A stretch of DNA of 64,000 nt from Candidatus Stoquefichus sp. SB1 (GTDB taxonomy: Bacteria > Bacillota_I > Bacilli_A > Erysipelotrichales > Coprobacillaceae), in the NCBI RefSeq assembly GCF_001244545.1, contig NZ_LN852696.1, positions 372,001 to 436,000 on the forward strand, given 5' to 3'. The position numbers were made by a program, and so were the translations under genes. Below the pieces are notes generated by a model. That model worked only from the letters and a program-made list of their open reading frames with translations, was not told the DNA's origin and searched no databases. Shown here one piece after another: positions 44,954 to 53,512 of the stretch (position 1 is the stretch's first letter; every line of letters starts with the position of its first letter).

Positions 44954-45843
44954 ATCATATGAATAATATTTTGCATATCAGCAGGTGGATGACAAACAAG
45001 TGTCATCTTTTCTTTTGTAATAGGATGCACAAATACCAGCTGATAAGCATGTAAAGCCTGATGAGAAATAAGTGGTGAAGGCACATTATAAAGCTTATCA
45101 CCTAATATGGGTCGTTTTATATGAGCTAAGTGGACACGAATCTGATGTTTACGACCGGTTGTTAAGGTACAGGAAAGTATCGAAAACTGATCATTATGGC
45201 TTAGACATTGATAATAAGTACATGCTTCTTTGCCACGATGAGTCACAATCATTTTTTGATTATGATGACGATCATGTCCAATTGGTAGATGAATACGATG
45301 GGTTTTATAATCATCCACAATGCCTTCAACAATGGCTAAATAGTGACGATGGATTTCTTTTATAGAAAGCTGATAATCAAGTAATGGCTGAACAAAAGCG
45401 CATTTACAGAAAATCACTAAGCCACTTGTTTCATAATCTAAGCGGTGCAAAAAACGAACAGGTAAATCATAACCTTGCTGATGATAATAGCCACTGACCA
45501 GATTGGATAATGAATCTGTTTGTGATGGATCACTTGGAAAGACCTGTAAAAAGGGTGGTTTATTAACAACTAATAAAAACTCATCTTCATAAATAATATC
45601 TAAATCTTGATAAACGGGTGGATACATACCATCATCTGACTGAAAAGCTTTGAAACTGATTTGATCACCTTTAATCAGAATTGTTGTTGGTGAGACAAAA
45701 CGTTTATTGACTGTATAAGCTTTATTTTGTTTTAAGAGATGAATTGTTTTTTTAGATAAATGAAATTCTTTAAATAGATCTTCAATTGAAATAGGTGAAT
45801 CAATCATTAATGTTAAATAAGGGTAATGAACTTGATATCTCAT
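44938..45843 (-). CDS. RluA family pseudouridine synthase
   Basis: A 301-residue protein with an N-terminal S4-like RNA-binding part (about 15-70) and the RluA catalytic domain. The catalytic Asp is in RFLHRLDYETSGLVIFCK, and VNKPPFLQV and GRKHQIRVHLA are further family marks. It modifies uridines in rRNA or tRNA; the exact site cannot be assigned. Its start overlaps the stop of the upstream methyltransferase gene by 4 bases, so the two RNA-modification genes form an operon. Confidence 0.9.
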   Translation of the reverse strand: MRYQVHYPYLTLMIDSPISIEDLFKEFHLSKKTIHLLKQNKAYTVNKRFVSPTTILIKGDQISFKAFQSDDGMYPPVYQDLDIIYEDEFLLVVNKPPFLQVFPSDPSQTDSLSNLVSGYYHQQGYDLPVRFLHRLDYETSGLVIFCKCAFVQPLLDYQLSIKEIHRHYLAIVEGIVDDYKTHRIHLPIGHDRHHNQKMIVTHRGKEACTYYQCLSHNDQFSILSCTLTTGRKHQIRVHLAHIKRPILGDKLYNVPSPLISHQALHAYQLVFVHPITKEKMTLVCHPPADMQNIIHMIDPIL

Positions 45844-46649
45844 GACATTTGATAAATTGTAATACGAATATCGATTGTTACATCAAATTCACCTAATGTA
45901 TCTAAAACATGTCTACGTTCTTTTTTTATGTGATAATAATGAGGTGTCATTTTCAAAAGATTTAAAGTATCTTCACGATTTTTAAGATGTATTTTCTTTT
46001 GAAAATCATAGCTTTTAAGCGTATGAAAAGGTAAACGAATATGTTCATCAGATTTGACTTTGACTTCATCATAAATCAACTCTTTAAATTCAATAAGATG
46101 TTTATTATTAGCAGTAACATGAACCATATATCCATCTTCTTTTAAACATCTTTCAATTTCCTGAGCATTCACAACTGTAAATAAAGCAGTAATAACGTCT
46201 AATGAATGATCAAGTAAAGGAATATTTTTAGAATTACCAACAATCCAATAAATATCCTTTGTATACTTAGAAGCCATCATGACACCATCTTTTGAAATAT
46301 CAAGCCCATATAAAGTTGTATCAGCAGGTAATTCCTGTTTTAAGCGATAAGTATAATAACCCTCACCACATCCTAAGTCAAGAATTTGCATAGAAGGATG
46401 AGAGTGTTCTAAAATACAAGAGACAACTTCATTTAAAATAACGTCATAATATTTTTGATTTAAGAAATTTTTACGACATTGTAAACTTTCTTTATTATCA
46501 CCTGGACGATTGGTAGATTTATCTGGATTTAATAAAAGATTAATATATTGACTTTTTGCAATATCAAAACAATGGTTGTTTTCACAAATATAAGATTTGC
46601 CTTCTTTCCTTAAGGGGAGATGGCATTTTGGACAAGCTAATTTATGCAT
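45840..46649 (-). CDS. RlmA-like 23S rRNA guanine-N1 methyltransferase
   Basis: A 269-residue protein with an N-terminal four-residue zinc knuckle (Cys-Pro-x-Cys … Cys-x5-Cys, CPKCHLPL and CENNHCFD) and an S-adenosylmethionine fold (ILDLGCGEGYYTYRL). This architecture and NRPGDNKE resemble RlmA(I)/RrmA, which methylates G745/G748 of 23S rRNA. AAAGGAG 8 bases upstream supports the Met at 46649 rather than the longer frame to 46670. First gene of the operon with the pseudouridine synthase. Confidence 0.87.
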   Translation of the reverse strand: MHKLACPKCHLPLRKEGKSYICENNHCFDIAKSQYINLLLNPDKSTNRPGDNKESLQCRKNFLNQKYYDVILNEVVSCILEHSHPSMQILDLGCGEGYYTYRLKQELPADTTLYGLDISKDGVMMASKYTKDIYWIVGNSKNIPLLDHSLDVITALFTVVNAQEIERCLKEDGYMVHVTANNKHLIEFKELIYDEVKVKSDEHIRLPFHTLKSYDFQKKIHLKNREDTLNLLKMTPHYYHIKKERRHVLDTLGEFDVTIDIRITIYQMS

Positions 46650-46735
46650 AGTTTCACTCCTTTGTTGCATTATATCATGTTTACTTTTACTTGGGAATAT
46701 TGGTATAATAGAAAAAGCAAAGGAGGATTGCTTTT

Positions 46736-47008
46736 ATGGGACTATTTTCTAAGAAAAAAGTACCAGTTGATTATGATGCTGTTTTTAAAGAACAATATAA
46801 ATCGATTAATCAATTGTTACAACAGGCGAATAATGAATTGGATTATGTGATTAAAGAATCATTGTATGAACTGATTGTTGAAAAATATAAGGAATTGATT
46901 GCTTTCATTGATCAGGGAGCTTCTTTTGATAAAGCACATTTTGTAGCATTGTATCAGGATGCTCAAAAGGAATTAGAAATGCTTCATCAGATGAATCAGG
47001 ATGTTTAA
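46736..47008 (+). CDS. Small conserved-looking protein of unknown function (90 aa)
   Basis: A 90-residue, mostly helical, acidic protein with a basic N-terminus (MGLFSKKKVPVDYD). I do not recognise a family. AAAGGAGG gives a strong ribosome site, and the stop overlaps the next start by one base, so it is a real gene and the first of a four-gene operon (this, Sel1-repeat protein, SpoU methyltransferase, C-S lyase). Confidence 0.7.
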   Translation: MGLFSKKKVPVDYDAVFKEQYKSINQLLQQANNELDYVIKESLYELIVEKYKELIAFIDQGASFDKAHFVALYQDAQKELEMLHQMNQDV

Positions 47009-48132
47009 TGGATATACGTATTATTAAAGTGATTATTGATGTCTTTAATCATTATGGAGATACGATTCGGTTTGATTATGAGCGTTTTGAAGAGGCTTTA
47101 AATGATGAAGCGAATGACTTGTTGGATGAATGTTATTTAATTGTTTTAGGAATGAAAATGGGTCTTTTTGATGCTATGATATTTGATGAGGATATTGATT
47201 TGAGAGGATATGTCAGTTATCTTGTTGATCAGGCTGATTTAAGTGAAGATGAAGCTTTATTTATGGTGGCTGTTTTTAATACTTTGATTCAAGAAGTTGG
47301 ATATTATTTTGAAATTCCGGATATTGATGTATTATTGCAGGATGCATATCAAAGAAATGATTTTGAACATTTATCAATTATAGCGAGAACCTATTTTTTA
47401 GGATTCGGTGTTGCTCAGGATTATGAAAAAGCTTTTGAAATCTATTCTTATTTATATGGTCATGGTGATGATCGAGGTGCCTATTATCTAGGTTATATGT
47501 ATGAACATGGTTATGGTGTGGAAACAGATATTGAAAAAGCACTTTTATATTATGAGAGTCGTCAGGATGATTTAACGTCTTTTAGACTTGGTATATTCTA
47601 TATGTTTGGTCAATATGTTCCACAAGATTATGAAAAAGCTTATGATTATTTGTCTTTAAGTCATTATGAAGAAGCTTATCTTTATAAGGGAATTCTCTTA
47701 GAAATGCAAAGAGAACATGCTCAGGCGTTTTTGGCCTATCATGAAGGAGCAAAGCTTTTTCAGGTAGAATGTTTGTATAAAGCAGGTTTATGCTTAAAAC
47801 TTGGGTTAGGTGTAGAGATTAATTTAAAGCAGGCAAGCTGTTATTTTCAATATGCATATTACTTATTGCATGGCGAAAGTGCTTATGAATTGGCTATGAT
47901 GTATTTTGATGGTTTGGCTGTTTTAAAAGATGAAAAGAAGGCTTTAAAATATCTTCATCAATCAGCAAGTTTATATTGTCAGGATGCCTGTTTAGCGTTA
48001 GGACAATTTTATCAATTAGGACGATATGTAAAAAGAAATGATCGAAAGGCGAAATATTATTATCAAGAAGCTGAAAGTATTCGTCAGTATACACTTCAAT
48101 TACATCATCAAAAGCAGGAGGATGAATCATGA
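47008..48132 (+). CDS. Sel1-repeat (TPR-like) protein
   Basis: A 374-residue soluble protein. The first 120 residues are helical and acidic without known domain. From about residue 125 there are six or more Sel1-like repeats with patterns such as A-xx-YL-G-xMYEHG-YGV-xxDxEKAL-xYY. Sel1 repeats make protein-binding superhelices. No signal peptide is present, so it probably works in the cytosol with the 90-residue partner encoded just upstream (1-base overlap). It overlaps the methyltransferase gene by 4 bases. Confidence 0.8.
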   Translation: MDIRIIKVIIDVFNHYGDTIRFDYERFEEALNDEANDLLDECYLIVLGMKMGLFDAMIFDEDIDLRGYVSYLVDQADLSEDEALFMVAVFNTLIQEVGYYFEIPDIDVLLQDAYQRNDFEHLSIIARTYFLGFGVAQDYEKAFEIYSYLYGHGDDRGAYYLGYMYEHGYGVETDIEKALLYYESRQDDLTSFRLGIFYMFGQYVPQDYEKAYDYLSLSHYEEAYLYKGILLEMQREHAQAFLAYHEGAKLFQVECLYKAGLCLKLGLGVEINLKQASCYFQYAYYLLHGESAYELAMMYFDGLAVLKDEKKALKYLHQSASLYCQDACLALGQFYQLGRYVKRNDRKAKYYYQEAESIRQYTLQLHHQKQEDES

Positions 48133-48869
48133 AATTATATAAAAAAGGTGATGATACAACCTACACTTTAGGAGTTTTTCCAACCATTGAATTATTAAAA
48201 ACAAAACCTCAGCAAGTTGTTCGTGTTGTTGTTCACTCTTCAATAGAAAAAAATAAAGGTTATCCACTCATTCAAAAATTGTGTCAGCAAAATCATATTC
48301 CCATTGATATTCATGATAAAACCATTGAAAAACTAAGTCCAAAAAGTAATTGTTTTGCAATTGGTGTTTTTAAAATATATTCTGATGAATTAACAGAAGG
48401 CAATCATGTTGTTCTTGTTAATCCCATGGATATGGGGAATATAGGGACTATCATGCGAACGATGTTAGGGTTTGGTTATTTAAATTTAGTTATTATTAGA
48501 CCTGCTGCTGATATTTTTGATCCTAAAGTGATACGAGCTTCTATGGGTTCTTTATTTCATTTAAATATTGTTTATTATGATGATTTTCAGACCTATTATC
48601 AGCAATATTATCATCATGAATTTTATCCGTTTATGTTAAAGGGTGCTCAAAATATTCATTCTGTTTCAACTTCTCATTTACATTCTTTAATTTTTGGTAA
48701 TGAGAGTAGTGGCTTAGATGATTGTTATTTAGAGTATGGCCAAAGTGTTTTTATACCCCATAGTCAACAAATTGATTCATTAAATTTATCTATGGCATTG
48801 GGGTTAGCATTATTTCATTTTTCTAAAGAAGAATTTAAAAGGAAAGAGGTATTAAGAGAAGATGTATAA
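48129..48869 (+). CDS. TrmH/SpoU family RNA 2'-O-methyltransferase
   Basis: A 246-residue SPOUT methyltransferase with all three family motifs: NPMDMGNIGTIMRT, LIFGNESSGLD and IPHSQQIDSLNLSMALGLALF. The N-terminal 90 residues form a substrate-recognition region. It methylates ribose in rRNA or tRNA; the target cannot be assigned. It overlaps genes on both sides by 4 and 8 bases. Confidence 0.9.
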   Translation: MKLYKKGDDTTYTLGVFPTIELLKTKPQQVVRVVVHSSIEKNKGYPLIQKLCQQNHIPIDIHDKTIEKLSPKSNCFAIGVFKIYSDELTEGNHVVLVNPMDMGNIGTIMRTMLGFGYLNLVIIRPAADIFDPKVIRASMGSLFHLNIVYYDDFQTYYQQYYHHEFYPFMLKGAQNIHSVSTSHLHSLIFGNESSGLDDCYLEYGQSVFIPHSQQIDSLNLSMALGLALFHFSKEEFKRKEVLREDV

Positions 48870-50031
48870 TTTTGATAAAGTCATTAATAGAAGAGGAACA
48901 AATAGTATTAAGTATGATCGTGAAAAAGCCCAAAATCCTAAAATTGTTCCTATGTGGGTAGCAGATATGGATTTTGAAACACTTCCTGAAGTTAAGGATG
49001 CACTTATGAAACGTGCCCAATATGGCATTTTTGGTTATGCTGCACCAACTGATAGTTATTATCATTCTATTATGAAATGGATGAAGGAAAGACATGATTT
49101 TATAATAGAAAAAGAATGGATTGTACCAACTCCTGGAGTGGTTGCAGCCTTGAAACTGGCAGTCCGTACTTATACACAATTAGAAGATAAAGTGATGATT
49201 ATGAAACCAGTTTATTATCCTTTTGATGCCTCTATTCAATTAAATGGGAGAACAGTTGTAGAATGTCCATTGGTTTTAAAAGATGATCATTATGTATGTG
49301 ATTTTGATTTGTTTGAAAAACAAATTGTTGATAATCAGGTGAAATTATTTATTTTATGTAATCCTCATAATCCAATTGGTAAGGTTTGGACAAAGGATGA
49401 ATTATATCAAATAGGAACAATTTGTAAAAAACATCATGTTTATGTGATTAGTGATGAAATTCATATGGATTTTATTTACAAAGGAGCTAAACATATTTCT
49501 TTTTATCAGGTTGATGAATCCTTTAAGGATTTTACAATCATTTGTACAGCACCATCAAAAACATTTAATTTAGCTGCTTTACAGACTTCTAATATTGTGA
49601 TTGCTGATGAACAAATGCGTGAAGCATTTGTGAAAGAAAAATTACTTTCAGGTATGAGTGATCCTAATATTTTTGGAATGGATGCATGTGAGGCTGCTTA
49701 TACATATGGAGCTAAGTGGGTTGATGAATTACTAGATTATTTACAGGGAAATATTGATTTTATGAAAAACTTTTTTGCTAAGCGTCTTCCTGAGATTAAG
49801 GTTATTGATCCACAAGGTTTATATCTTGTTTGGGTAGATATGAGAAGTCTCGGAATGAATCATGATGAGTTAGAAGATTTTATGTTGAACAAGGCTTATT
49901 TATGGTTGGATGAAGGGTATATTTTTGGAACAGGTGGAGATGGTTTTGAGAGATTTAATGTCGCTTGTCCAAGAAGTATTTTACAACAGGCATTAGAACA
50001 ATTAGAAACAGCAATTCATGAAAGAGCATAA
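48862..50031 (+). CDS. PatB/MalY family pyridoxal-phosphate C-S lyase
   Basis: A 389-residue class I/II aminotransferase-fold enzyme. The opening VPMWVADMDFETLPEVKDAL is diagnostic for PatB/MalY cystathionine beta-lyases, and the cofactor lysine is in CTAPSKTFNLAAL. It cleaves cystathionine or related cysteine conjugates to pyruvate, ammonia and a thiol. It is the last gene of the Sel1 operon, an arrangement without obvious metabolic link, but a cysteine/methionine regulon lies 3 kb downstream. Confidence 0.9.
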   Translation: MYNFDKVINRRGTNSIKYDREKAQNPKIVPMWVADMDFETLPEVKDALMKRAQYGIFGYAAPTDSYYHSIMKWMKERHDFIIEKEWIVPTPGVVAALKLAVRTYTQLEDKVMIMKPVYYPFDASIQLNGRTVVECPLVLKDDHYVCDFDLFEKQIVDNQVKLFILCNPHNPIGKVWTKDELYQIGTICKKHHVYVISDEIHMDFIYKGAKHISFYQVDESFKDFTIICTAPSKTFNLAALQTSNIVIADEQMREAFVKEKLLSGMSDPNIFGMDACEAAYTYGAKWVDELLDYLQGNIDFMKNFFAKRLPEIKVIDPQGLYLVWVDMRSLGMNHDELEDFMLNKAYLWLDEGYIFGTGGDGFERFNVACPRSILQQALEQLETAIHERA

Positions 50032-50174
50032 TATCTTGATGAAAAGATATGGTATGAAGTGTTTTATGTAGAAAATGAAAGGGTTTTAATGAAAGAAAAT
50101 ATGAATATTTATGGAAATTTCATTCAAATCAGTGTATGATAGAAGTGTAAAAAATTGAAAAGGAGAATATACAT

Positions 50175-51041
50175 ATGGGATTAGTTTCAGCTAAAGAAAT
50201 GCTTGATAAAGCAAAAGCAGGTCACTATGCTGTTGGTCAATTTAACATCAACAACTTAGAATGGACAAAATCAATTTTATTAACTGCAGAAGAATTAAAA
50301 GCACCAGTTATTTTAGGAGTTTCTGAAGGAGCAGCTAAATACATGACTGGATTTAAAACTGTTTCTGCAATGGTAAGTGCAATGGTAGATTCATTAGGAA
50401 TCACTGTACCAGTTGCTTTACACTTAGATCATGGTAGTTATGAAGGGGCTAAAGCTGCTTTAGAAGCAGGATTCTCTTCAATTATGTTTGATGGTTCTCA
50501 TTATGGAATCGAAGAAAACATTGAAAAAACAAAAGAAATCGTTGCTTTATGCCATGCAAAAGGTGTATCAGTTGAAGCCGAAGTTGGTTCAATTGGTGGA
50601 GAAGAAGATGGTGTTGTTGGAAAAGGTGAAGTTGCCGATCCTAAAGAATGTAAAATGATTGCTGATTTAGGAATTGATTTCTTAGCAGCAGGTATTGGTA
50701 ACATTCATGGTAAATATCCAGCTAACTGGGAAGGTTTAGATTTTGAAGCATTAGATGCTATTCAAAAAGAAACAGGAACAATGCCTTTAGTATTACATGG
50801 TGGTACTGGTATTCCAGCAGATATGATTAAAAAAGCAATTACTTTAGGAGTATCTAAAATCAATGTTAATACTGAATGTCAATTATATTTCCAAGAAGCT
50901 ACACGTAAATATATTGAAGCAGGTAAAGATTTAGAAGGTAAAGGATTTGACCCTCGTAAATTATTAGCACCAGGTGCTGCTGCAATTCAAGAATGTGTAA
51001 AAGAAAAAATGGAATTATTTGGTTGCATTAATAAAGCTTAA
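50175..51041 (+). CDS. fba: Class II fructose-bisphosphate aldolase
   Basis: A 288-residue zinc-dependent aldolase of glycolysis. Metal and substrate residues are visible in LHLDHGSYEGAK, EAEVGSIGGEED, NIHGKYP and VLHGGTGIP, and NVNTECQ gives the catalytic/phosphate site. AAAAGGAG fits the ATG. Codons are strongly biased to the preferred set (TTA, GAA, GGT), as expected for a highly expressed gene. Single gene with its own terminator. Confidence 0.95.
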   Translation: MGLVSAKEMLDKAKAGHYAVGQFNINNLEWTKSILLTAEELKAPVILGVSEGAAKYMTGFKTVSAMVSAMVDSLGITVPVALHLDHGSYEGAKAALEAGFSSIMFDGSHYGIEENIEKTKEIVALCHAKGVSVEAEVGSIGGEEDGVVGKGEVADPKECKMIADLGIDFLAAGIGNIHGKYPANWEGLDFEALDAIQKETGTMPLVLHGGTGIPADMIKKAITLGVSKINVNTECQLYFQEATRKYIEAGKDLEGKGFDPRKLLAPGAAAIQECVKEKMELFGCINKA

Positions 51042-51050
51042 TGAAATGAA

Positions 51051-51079
51051 AAAAATGGCGCGTAAGCGTCATTTTTATT
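51051..51079. terminator. Bidirectional terminator behind fba
   Basis: AAAAATGGCGC (51051-51061) pairs with GCGTCATTTTT (51066-51076) with one G-U pair and a GTAA loop. The A run on the left also serves the minus-strand HTH gene. Confidence 0.8.
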
Positions 51080-51527
51080 TGTTTAAAAGATCAACTGAGA
51101 TAGATTGGAAATAGCGACTGAGAGTTTTTTGAAAATCTGCTAAATCATCTGATGTCTTTAAAACTCTTAAAATTGTTTGAGGGGGTTGATGGGAAGCAAT
51201 GATTGTCACAGTTTTTTTATTTTGAATTGTTTGTTCCATCATTTTTAATATTTTTTCAAGTTTTTGATTTGCTTTTTCTTGATGATAGTAGGTTTCAGAA
51301 ATATGTTTTGATAGTTCTTCTATAGAAATAATAGCTTCTTGTTCTCGGGGTTGTCCAAAAACTCTTTGCATTGCTTCATATGTTGTTAACCAAACATCTC
51401 CACTTTTACGAATTTCATCATCATGAAACCTTTTTCTTTCAACTGCTTTTCGTAAAGTATTACCATTGGCTAATCCCCATTTTTCTGCTGCTTCACTAAA
51501 TGTTAAAACCTGATTTAAGTCTATCAC
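51075..51527 (-). CDS. Helix-turn-helix protein (HTH_59-like)
   Basis: A 150-residue protein. The N-terminal 60 residues (TFSEAAEKWGLANGNTLRKA, then DDEIRKSGDVWLTTYEAMQRVFG) match the HTH_59 type, which reads like a small DNA-binding domain found in Firmicutes. The remainder is a helical region (about 70-105) and a basic tail. GTG 51527 has GGAGG at 9 bases; TTG codons upstream are too close to that site. Function unknown. Confidence 0.7.
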   Translation of the reverse strand: MIDLNQVLTFSEAAEKWGLANGNTLRKAVERKRFHDDEIRKSGDVWLTTYEAMQRVFGQPREQEAIISIEELSKHISETYYHQEKANQKLEKILKMMEQTIQNKKTVTIIASHQPPQTILRVLKTSDDLADFQKTLSRYFQSISVDLLNK

Positions 51528-51587
51528 TCTCAACAACCTCCATTTTTATTCATTATAAATGAAATGTGAGAAGTTGTATAGTGGAAA

Positions 51588-51962
51588 TCATAAACTTGCT
51601 TCGATATCCTCAAGTGCCTTTTTCCCATTCATTGTTCCAAAAGCACGCATATCAACAAGATGTACAGGAATATCGTAAGGGTCTAAAGCCTTGTATATAC
51701 CTTCTTTGAGATAACGACTTTGTGGACAAATCCAAACACTTTTGATGATTTGATCCAAGTGATATTTTTGAACAGAACGTTCATTTAATAGTTCTGCTGG
51801 ACCATAAGCTAAAATCATATCATAAGTATTTAAAAGATTTTCTAAATCTTTTAAAATAATGAAAATATGGTCAACCAGAACATTCTTTTCTGATGCTTTT
51901 CCAATAGATTGACAAAAGAGACTTGATGTTGCTCCACCTGAACAACAAATATAAACTAACAT
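51588..51962 (-). CDS. Orphan PTS lactose/cellobiose IIB-like protein
   Basis: A 124-residue protein whose opening MLVYICCSGGATSSLFCQSI matches the phosphocysteine loop of lactose/cellobiose IIB (Cys-x-x-Gly-x-Ser/Thr-Ser). Such proteins pass phosphate from IIA to the sugar on IIC. It is somewhat longer than usual and has no IIA or IIC beside it. Instead it follows an alpha/beta hydrolase gene with 7 bases of overlap. It might serve the EIIC at 12135-13409 or have a regulatory role. Confidence 0.7.
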   Translation of the reverse strand: MLVYICCSGGATSSLFCQSIGKASEKNVLVDHIFIILKDLENLLNTYDMILAYGPAELLNERSVQKYHLDQIIKSVWICPQSRYLKEGIYKALDPYDIPVHLVDMRAFGTMNGKKALEDIEASL

Positions 51963-52789
51963 GATAATATCCTCCTTATAAATGTTTCAATATAATTTAT
52001 AAATGCTTTAGGGTGATCATTAAAAATTTCATGATCACAATTTTCAAATAAATGATATTCTATATGATGCATATGATATTGTTTTAATTCATTATCAATA
52101 TTATAAAATGAACATATAGGATCATTTTTACCTTGCATAATTAATATAGGTAAAGAACTATTATGAAATAATCCTTCAAAATGATAACGATAAAACCAAT
52201 CGGACATTGCACAAATATGCTTTAATGAGTTCGAGGGGTTGGATTCACTCAATATAAATTGACGAACTTCTGGTAAAGAGAAATATGTTTCTGGCAATTC
52301 CTCACTTTGAGTGAGTGCATTACCAAGTCGAGAAGTATACTGTTTTTTCATACGATTGTAAAAATCAAGGGACTGCTGGCGTGAAAATGTAATGGCAGGG
52401 CTGCTTAAAATAACACCATCAAATTCTAAAGCAAATTTTTGTATACATAGACATGCAAGAAGACCTCCAAAAGAACCACCCCATAAAAACAAATGCTCTA
52501 TATGAAATCTTTTTTTGGCATCTTTGACAACCTGTAAAACATCAGATGTGATTTGTTCAACTGTTAAGCCTTTTGATAAATCATAGAGAGAAAGCCCACT
52601 CCCTCTTTGATCAAAGAATAAGCAATGATAGTTCTTATTAAATTGCTCAAATACAGGTAAGTCCATGATTGCTTTTGCGCCACTGCCAGGACCACCATGC
52701 AGAAACAAAATAGCATTTTGACTATTTGTTGGATTGACTGAATAAACTTGTAATTGACAAGAATCTGATTGGACTTGATAAAGTTCCAT
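51956..52789 (-). CDS. Proline iminopeptidase-like alpha/beta hydrolase
   Basis: A 277-residue alpha/beta hydrolase of the proline iminopeptidase group. LFLHGGPGSG is the oxyanion segment, GGSFGG holds the nucleophile Ser, and the acid and base are in GKNDPICSFY and NCDHEIFND. No signal peptide. AAAGGAGA 6 bases ahead favours Met at 52789; the 23 codons upstream are not needed. It overlaps the IIB gene, so the two form an operon of unclear logic. Confidence 0.85.
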   Translation of the reverse strand: MELYQVQSDSCQLQVYSVNPTNSQNAILFLHGGPGSGAKAIMDLPVFEQFNKNYHCLFFDQRGSGLSLYDLSKGLTVEQITSDVLQVVKDAKKRFHIEHLFLWGGSFGGLLACLCIQKFALEFDGVILSSPAITFSRQQSLDFYNRMKKQYTSRLGNALTQSEELPETYFSLPEVRQFILSESNPSNSLKHICAMSDWFYRYHFEGLFHNSSLPILIMQGKNDPICSFYNIDNELKQYHMHHIEYHLFENCDHEIFNDHPKAFINYIETFIRRILSC

Positions 52790-52920
52790 AATTTCTCCTT
52801 TCCATACATGATTTGTATATATGTCACTATATCGTGACAAAAACATTATATCACGCATTGTTTATATTCACAATCTTTTTTTTGCTTAATAATACATAAG
52901 TATGTTTCCAATCTTTTTTA

Positions 52921-52954
52921 TTGCTTTTGCATTAAACCCTAAAGTATAATAGGT
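52921..52954 (+). promoter_or_regulatory. Rrf2 gene promoter with operator-like dyad
   Basis: TTGCTT (52921-52926) and TATAAT (52945-52950) with 18 bases between form the promoter. ACCCTA (52936-52941) - 7 bases - ATAGGT (52949-52954) overlaps the -10 and has the same 6-7-6 layout as the dyad before the downstream metY gene, which suggests autoregulation. Confidence 0.5.
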
Positions 52955-52971
52955 TTGAGGTGGTTAAGATG

Positions 52972-53394
52972 ATGATTTCAACAAAAGGTAGATATGCTTT
53001 ACGTGTTATGATAGATTTAGCAGAACATGATCCCGATACATATACACCCTTAAAAGATATCGCAAAACGACAAAATATTTCTGAAAAGTATCTGGAAATT
53101 ATTATTAAAGTCTTATCACAAGCGAGATTTGTTTATGGATTAAGAGGGAAAGGTGGCGGATATCGACTTGCTCGTCACCCTCGTACATATACAGTAGGAA
53201 GTATATTGAAGTTAACTGAGAGGAGTTTGGCTCCGGTGGCTTGTTTGGAATGTTCGCCTAATACTTGTGAACGTGCACAAACATGTAAAACTTTACCAAT
53301 GTGGCAAAAGCTTGATCAAATGATTGATGAGTATTTTGAAGGTATAACATTGGCTGATTTAGCTGGTTTAACTGGAGATGATTATATTATTTAA
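52972..53394 (+). CDS. Rrf2 family regulator (CymR/IscR-like) with four-cysteine motif
   Basis: A 140-residue winged-helix regulator. The HTH is at the N-terminus (STKGRYALRVMIDLA, then IAKRQNISEKYLE) and the wing has RGKGGGYRLAR. Cys91, Cys94, Cys99 and Cys105 form a cluster where IscR-type proteins bind iron-sulphur, so metal or redox sensing is likely. ATG 52972 (or 52969) follows GAGGTGG. It precedes MetY and CysK, pointing to control of sulphur-amino-acid synthesis, as for CymR. Confidence 0.88.
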   Translation: MISTKGRYALRVMIDLAEHDPDTYTPLKDIAKRQNISEKYLEIIIKVLSQARFVYGLRGKGGGYRLARHPRTYTVGSILKLTERSLAPVACLECSPNTCERAQTCKTLPMWQKLDQMIDEYFEGITLADLAGLTGDDYII

Positions 53395-53417
53395 AAGATT
53401 CTTAGGAATCTTTTTCT
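53393..53417 (+). terminator. Terminator of the Rrf2 gene
   Basis: AAAGATTC (53394-53401) pairs with GAATCTTT (53406-53413) with a TTAG loop and T tract. Confidence 0.7.
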
Positions 53418-53429
53418 TTTTTTATAATA

Positions 53430-53489
53430 CCTATTGAAACAATAGGCATATAGTGCTATAATCCCTATAAACCTATCTGATAAATAGGT
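53430..53489 (+). promoter_or_regulatory. metY-cysK promoter with two operator-like dyads
   Basis: An extended -10 TGCTATAAT (53454-53462) is flanked by CCTATTG-AAA-CAATAGG (53430-53446), which covers the -35 position, and by ACCTAT-N7-ATAGGT (53471-53489) just downstream of the expected start. The second matches the dyad at the Rrf2 promoter. A repressor bound here would block transcription. Confidence 0.6.
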
Positions 53490-53512
53490 AATAAAAAGAG
53501 AGGGATATATTT

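Noticed and set aside
48835-49179. 114-codon minus-strand frame over the C-S lyase start
   Set aside because: Antisense shadow of a well-supported PLP enzyme and methyltransferase; composition is not protein-like.
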